Shown here piece after piece: positions 7,428 to 9,336 of a DNA stretch of 9,336 nt. The stretch lies in assembly GCA_020697475.1 (NCBI GenBank), contig JAJFMO010000087.1, positions 1-9,336 on the forward strand, written 5' to 3'. Within the stretch, counting starts at the first letter, position 1; each line of letters opens with the position of its first letter. The notes under the pieces were generated by a model. That model ran no database searches and was not told where the DNA came from. It was given only the letters and a program-made list of their open reading frames with translations. This DNA comes from Paenibacillaceae bacterium (GTDB lineage: Bacteria > Bacillota > Bacilli > Paenibacillales > NBRC-103111). The position numbers were made by a program, and so were the translations under genes.

Positions 7428-7751
7428 AAGGCCGAATTCGGCCTTAAACGACGTAGATGCCCCACTCCATGGTGCTCCAAGGCCAATTTCGGCCTTAAAC
7501 GGTGCAAACTCTTCACTCCGTGGCGGACCAAGGCCGATTTCTGCCTTAAACGGTGCAACCGCCTCACTCTGTGGCGCACCAAGGCCGAATTCGGCCTTAA
7601 ACGGCGCAGATGCCCCACTCCGTGGTGCTCCAAGGCCGAATTCGGCCTTAAACGGCGTAAATGCCCCACACCGTGGCGCACCAAGGCCGAATTCGGCCTT
7701 AAACAGCGCAACCGCCCCACCCCGTGGTGCTCCAAGGCCGAATTCGGCCTT
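7428..7751. repeat. Array of seven palindromes at exact 51-bp period
   Basis: The 18-bp perfect palindrome AAGGCCGAATTCGGCCTT occurs at 7428, 7581, 7632, 7683 and 7734. Two degenerate copies at 7479 (AAGGCCAATTTCGGCCTT) and 7530 (AAGGCCGATTTCTGCCTT) complete a run of seven, each exactly 51 bp from the next. The 33-bp linkers are themselves similar (AAACGGCGCAGATGCCCCAC and variants), so the whole 51-bp unit is tandemly repeated. Most linkers hold a second inverted repeat, CCAC-NNN-GTGG. As 51 is a multiple of three, the array keeps several frames open on both strands, which gives spurious repeat-peptide ORFs. The remaining parts of the 437-bp gap (7387-7427 and 7752-7814) show no gene. Function is unknown: operator array, transcript-end structure or expanded selfish repeat are all possible. 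Confidence 0.95.
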
Positions 7752-7756
7752 GTTTT
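7734..7756 (+). terminator. Possible intrinsic terminator formed by the last palindrome
   Basis: The seventh palindrome can fold as a 7-bp G/C-rich stem (AAGGCCG/CGGCCTT) with an AATT loop and is followed by GTTTTC, a short U-run in RNA. It is the only copy with a T-rich downstream flank; the others are followed by AAAC. It would close the upstream glycan operon before the promoter at 7815. The U-run is short, so this is a moderate call. Confidence 0.4.
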
Positions 7757-7790
7757 CAAGAGCACCCCCCAAAGCCCGCCAACTTTTTTC

Positions 7791-7820
7791 TCGTCAACCT
7801 AAGCAACGTTCGGGTATAAT
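7791..7820 (+). promoter_or_regulatory. SigA-type promoter for the CPBP protease/MFS unit
   Basis: A perfect TATAAT box lies at 7815-7820. A -35 candidate, TCGTCA at 7791-7796, matches TTGACA at four of six positions with an 18-bp spacer. The expected transcription start is near 7826-7828, at or just after the first possible ATG of the next gene. Confidence 0.5.
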
Positions 7821-7823
7821 GGG

Positions 7824-8492
7824 ATGGACTACGAAACGGAAATGGAGCTTGCGCCTGACATGTCCCTGAAAAACCCGTTCTCCTCCTTGTCTGACATCTC
7901 CCCGAAAACCCGAGACTGGATCATCCTGATCGTCTTCTTTCTGTTCGTCGGCCCGGGTCCGGCCATGTTCATCCTGAACAAATACACCATATCGCTGTTC
8001 CCGCTTTGCAGCTTCGTCTTCGTTGTGTGGCTGCTGCGCAAAGATATCGCCTCCGCCTCGTTCGACGCGTTGCTTAAAAATCGCGCCACATACAGCTACG
8101 CCTTCTTCGCGCTGAAATATTCGATCTTCGCTCATGCGATCACTACTATTGCCTTGAAGCCACCGATCGACTTGCCGGAGAGAGACCTGCTTGGCACGTA
8201 TGTGATTTTTGCGTTCTATATGATCGTCATCGGTCCGATTATGGAAGAGCTCGCTTATCGCAAAGTCATATTCGGCTTCCTCAACAACAAGTTCGGCTTC
8301 TGGGCCGCTGCTATCGTTTCCTCGGTCATCTTCGCCGCCGCGCATTTCAGTTGGCAGCGCGCACCCGCCTATTTCGCCGTAGGTATGCTGCTTTGTCATG
8401 TTTATCGCAAATCCGGTTCCTTGACGCCGGCCATAATGGCGCACATGAGCCTGAACTTCATTTCCATTCTGGTCAGTACGCTGCGGGGGTAA
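7824..8492 (+). CDS. CPBP-family intramembrane glutamic protease (Abi/CaaX-type)
   Basis: This multi-pass membrane protein of up to 222 residues has all the CPBP (PF02517-type) active-site motifs: E141-E142-x-x-x-R146 in MEELAYR, F170-x-x-x-H174 in FAAAHF, and H207-x-x-x-N211 in HMSLN. Hydrophobic segments at about 31-50, 54-71, 92-110, 124-140, 158-172, 181-193 and 203-220 fit the family's bundle. Family members cut membrane or prenylated proteins; bacterial ones are linked to bacteriocin self-immunity, peptide maturation and sometimes anti-sigma factor cleavage. The start is uncertain. ATG 7824 has no good RBS and lies upstream of the transcription start predicted from the TATAAT box. ATG 7860 (M13), with GGAG at 7844-7847, is a credible alternative. 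An MFS gene follows after 7 bp. No bacteriocin gene is visible nearby. Confidence 0.92.
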   Translation: MDYETEMELAPDMSLKNPFSSLSDISPKTRDWIILIVFFLFVGPGPAMFILNKYTISLFPLCSFVFVVWLLRKDIASASFDALLKNRATYSYAFFALKYSIFAHAITTIALKPPIDLPERDLLGTYVIFAFYMIVIGPIMEELAYRKVIFGFLNNKFGFWAAAIVSSVIFAAAHFSWQRAPAYFAVGMLLCHVYRKSGSLTPAIMAHMSLNFISILVSTLRG

Positions 8493-8499
8493 AAACATC

Positions 8500-9336
8500 A
8501 TGAAACAACCAGAAACGTTATCCGAACGATCCACGCCATCCGTTTCATCCGTCCTCGCACAACCGGAGACGAATTACCGCATACCGCTCTTTTGCCTGGT
8601 TACTCTGCTGTTCTGGTTCTCGATGTACACATGCGTGCCCATCCTGGCCGCTTACACCGAATACTTGGGCGCCTCCCACCAGACGGCGGGCTTGATCGTC
8701 GGCATGTACGGCCTAAGCCAAATGCTGCTGCGCATTCCGGTCGGTATCGCCTCAGACCGCTTTCATAAGCGCAAGCTGTTCATCCTGTTCGGCATCTTGT
8801 TCTCGATTTTTGCAGGTGCAGGCATTATCGTGACTCATCACTTGACCTGGATCCTCATTCTTCGGGCGCTGGCCGGCGCGGCGGCGGCTACCTGGGTCGA
8901 TTTCACGATTCTGTTCACCAGCTACTATCGCAAGGAAGAAACGACGCGCGCGATCGGCACGATTTCCGTATATAACAACTTGGGTCAAATGCTCGGCATC
9001 TTATGCGGCGGCTGGTTTGCCGATCGCTTCGGTTGGGACGCGTCTTTCCTGATCGGCGCTGCCGTCGGCTTCGCCGGCCTTATCCTGGCGTTTTTCCTGG
9101 TGGAAAAATTCGATCCTGATGCGCAGAAAATTACGGCTCGAGGAGTCATTGAAGTGGCCGGAGACAAGACGCTGCTCACCGTGTCGTTTTTATCCATCGT
9201 GTTTCAAATATTAAGTTTTGCCACCGTCTTCGGTTTCACCCCGGTTTATGCTGAATCGCTCGGCGCCGGCAAATTCGACATGGGGCTGCTCACCTTCGTA
9301 TCCACACTGCCTACCGCAGTAGCGGCATGGATCGGA
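8500..9336 (+). CDS. MFS transporter, N-terminal part (3' end cut by window)
   Basis: The frame opens at ATG 8500 (MKQPETLSER) and runs without a stop to the window end, giving 279 residues of a protein that in this family is usually about 400. A polar N-terminus of about 28 residues precedes TM1 (about 29-51). The major facilitator motif A between TM2 and TM3 is present as G82-I-A-S-D86-R87-F-H-K-R91-K92. Several more hydrophobic helices follow, then a cytoplasmic loop at about 198-224 (EKFDPDAQKITARGVIEVAG), and the second half begins with TM7 at about 227. The layout fits a 12-helix proton-coupled drug/sugar efflux-type transporter; the cargo cannot be told. It lies 7 bp after the CPBP stop and probably shares the promoter at 7791-7820. 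The RBS is poor (GGGGG at the upstream gene's end), suggesting coupled translation. Confidence 0.92.
   Translation, partial: MKQPETLSERSTPSVSSVLAQPETNYRIPLFCLVTLLFWFSMYTCVPILAAYTEYLGASHQTAGLIVGMYGLSQMLLRIPVGIASDRFHKRKLFILFGILFSIFAGAGIIVTHHLTWILILRALAGAAAATWVDFTILFTSYYRKEETTRAIGTISVYNNLGQMLGILCGGWFADRFGWDASFLIGAAVGFAGLILAFFLVEKFDPDAQKITARGVIEVAGDKTLLTVSFLSIVFQILSFATVFGFTPVYAESLGAGKFDMGLLTFVSTLPTAVAAWIG

Noticed and set aside
7428..7751. CRISPR array with 18-24 bp repeats
   Set aside because: The linkers are near-identical to each other rather than unique spacers, and there is no cas gene.
7281..7772. Reverse-strand repeat protein (KAEFGLGAP repeats)
   Set aside because: It is a stop-free by-product of the 51-bp repeat, overlaps the certain beta-helix gene and has no convincing start or RBS.

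Overview
The window looks like a chromosomal piece of a moderately GC-rich, Gram-positive Paenibacillaceae-type Firmicute. This is inferred from strong AAGGAGG-like ribosome binding sites, a lipobox-bearing ABC-type solute-binding protein and the gene families present; no taxonomic marker is in the window. All real genes are on the + strand. Both ends are cut: the first gene lacks its 5' part and the last lacks its 3' part.

Region 1 (1-7386) is a compact glycan-handling cluster: the C-terminal part of a type I sulfatase, a BNR/Asp-box (sialidase-fold) protein, an RraA-family protein, a DapA/NAL-superfamily aldolase, a solute-binding lipoprotein, and a large Tat-exported beta-helix protein. 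Two junctions overlap by 4 bp (ATGA), one RBS overlaps the preceding stop codon, and the other gaps are under 100 bp, so this is probably one operon or two closely linked ones. The likely theme is capture and dismantling of a sulfated, acidic polysaccharide. The sulfatase and BNR protein would trim it, the lipoprotein would bind oligosaccharides, the two pyruvate/oxo-acid aldolase-type enzymes would cleave the sugar acids released, and the exported beta-helix protein would act on or bind the polymer. The substrate cannot be read from the sequence.

The 768-residue beta-helix protein is the most unusual gene. It joins a twin-arginine signal and a pectate-lyase-3 type beta-helix to a C-terminal peptidase S74 intramolecular chaperone, a module best known from phage tailspikes and endosialidases. 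The self-cleavage Ser/Lys pair (S656/K661) is intact.

Region 2 (7387-7823) has no convincing gene. It holds seven copies of an 18-bp palindrome, AAGGCCGAATTCGGCCTT, spaced exactly 51 bp apart. A second, smaller hairpin lies in most of the 33-bp linkers. The last palindrome is followed by a short T-run and may work as a terminator. A TATAAT box just before the next gene starts a new transcription unit.

Region 3 (7815-9336) holds a CPBP-family intramembrane protease gene, followed 7 bp later by an MFS transporter gene that runs off the window. These look like a separate unit, unrelated to the glycan cluster.
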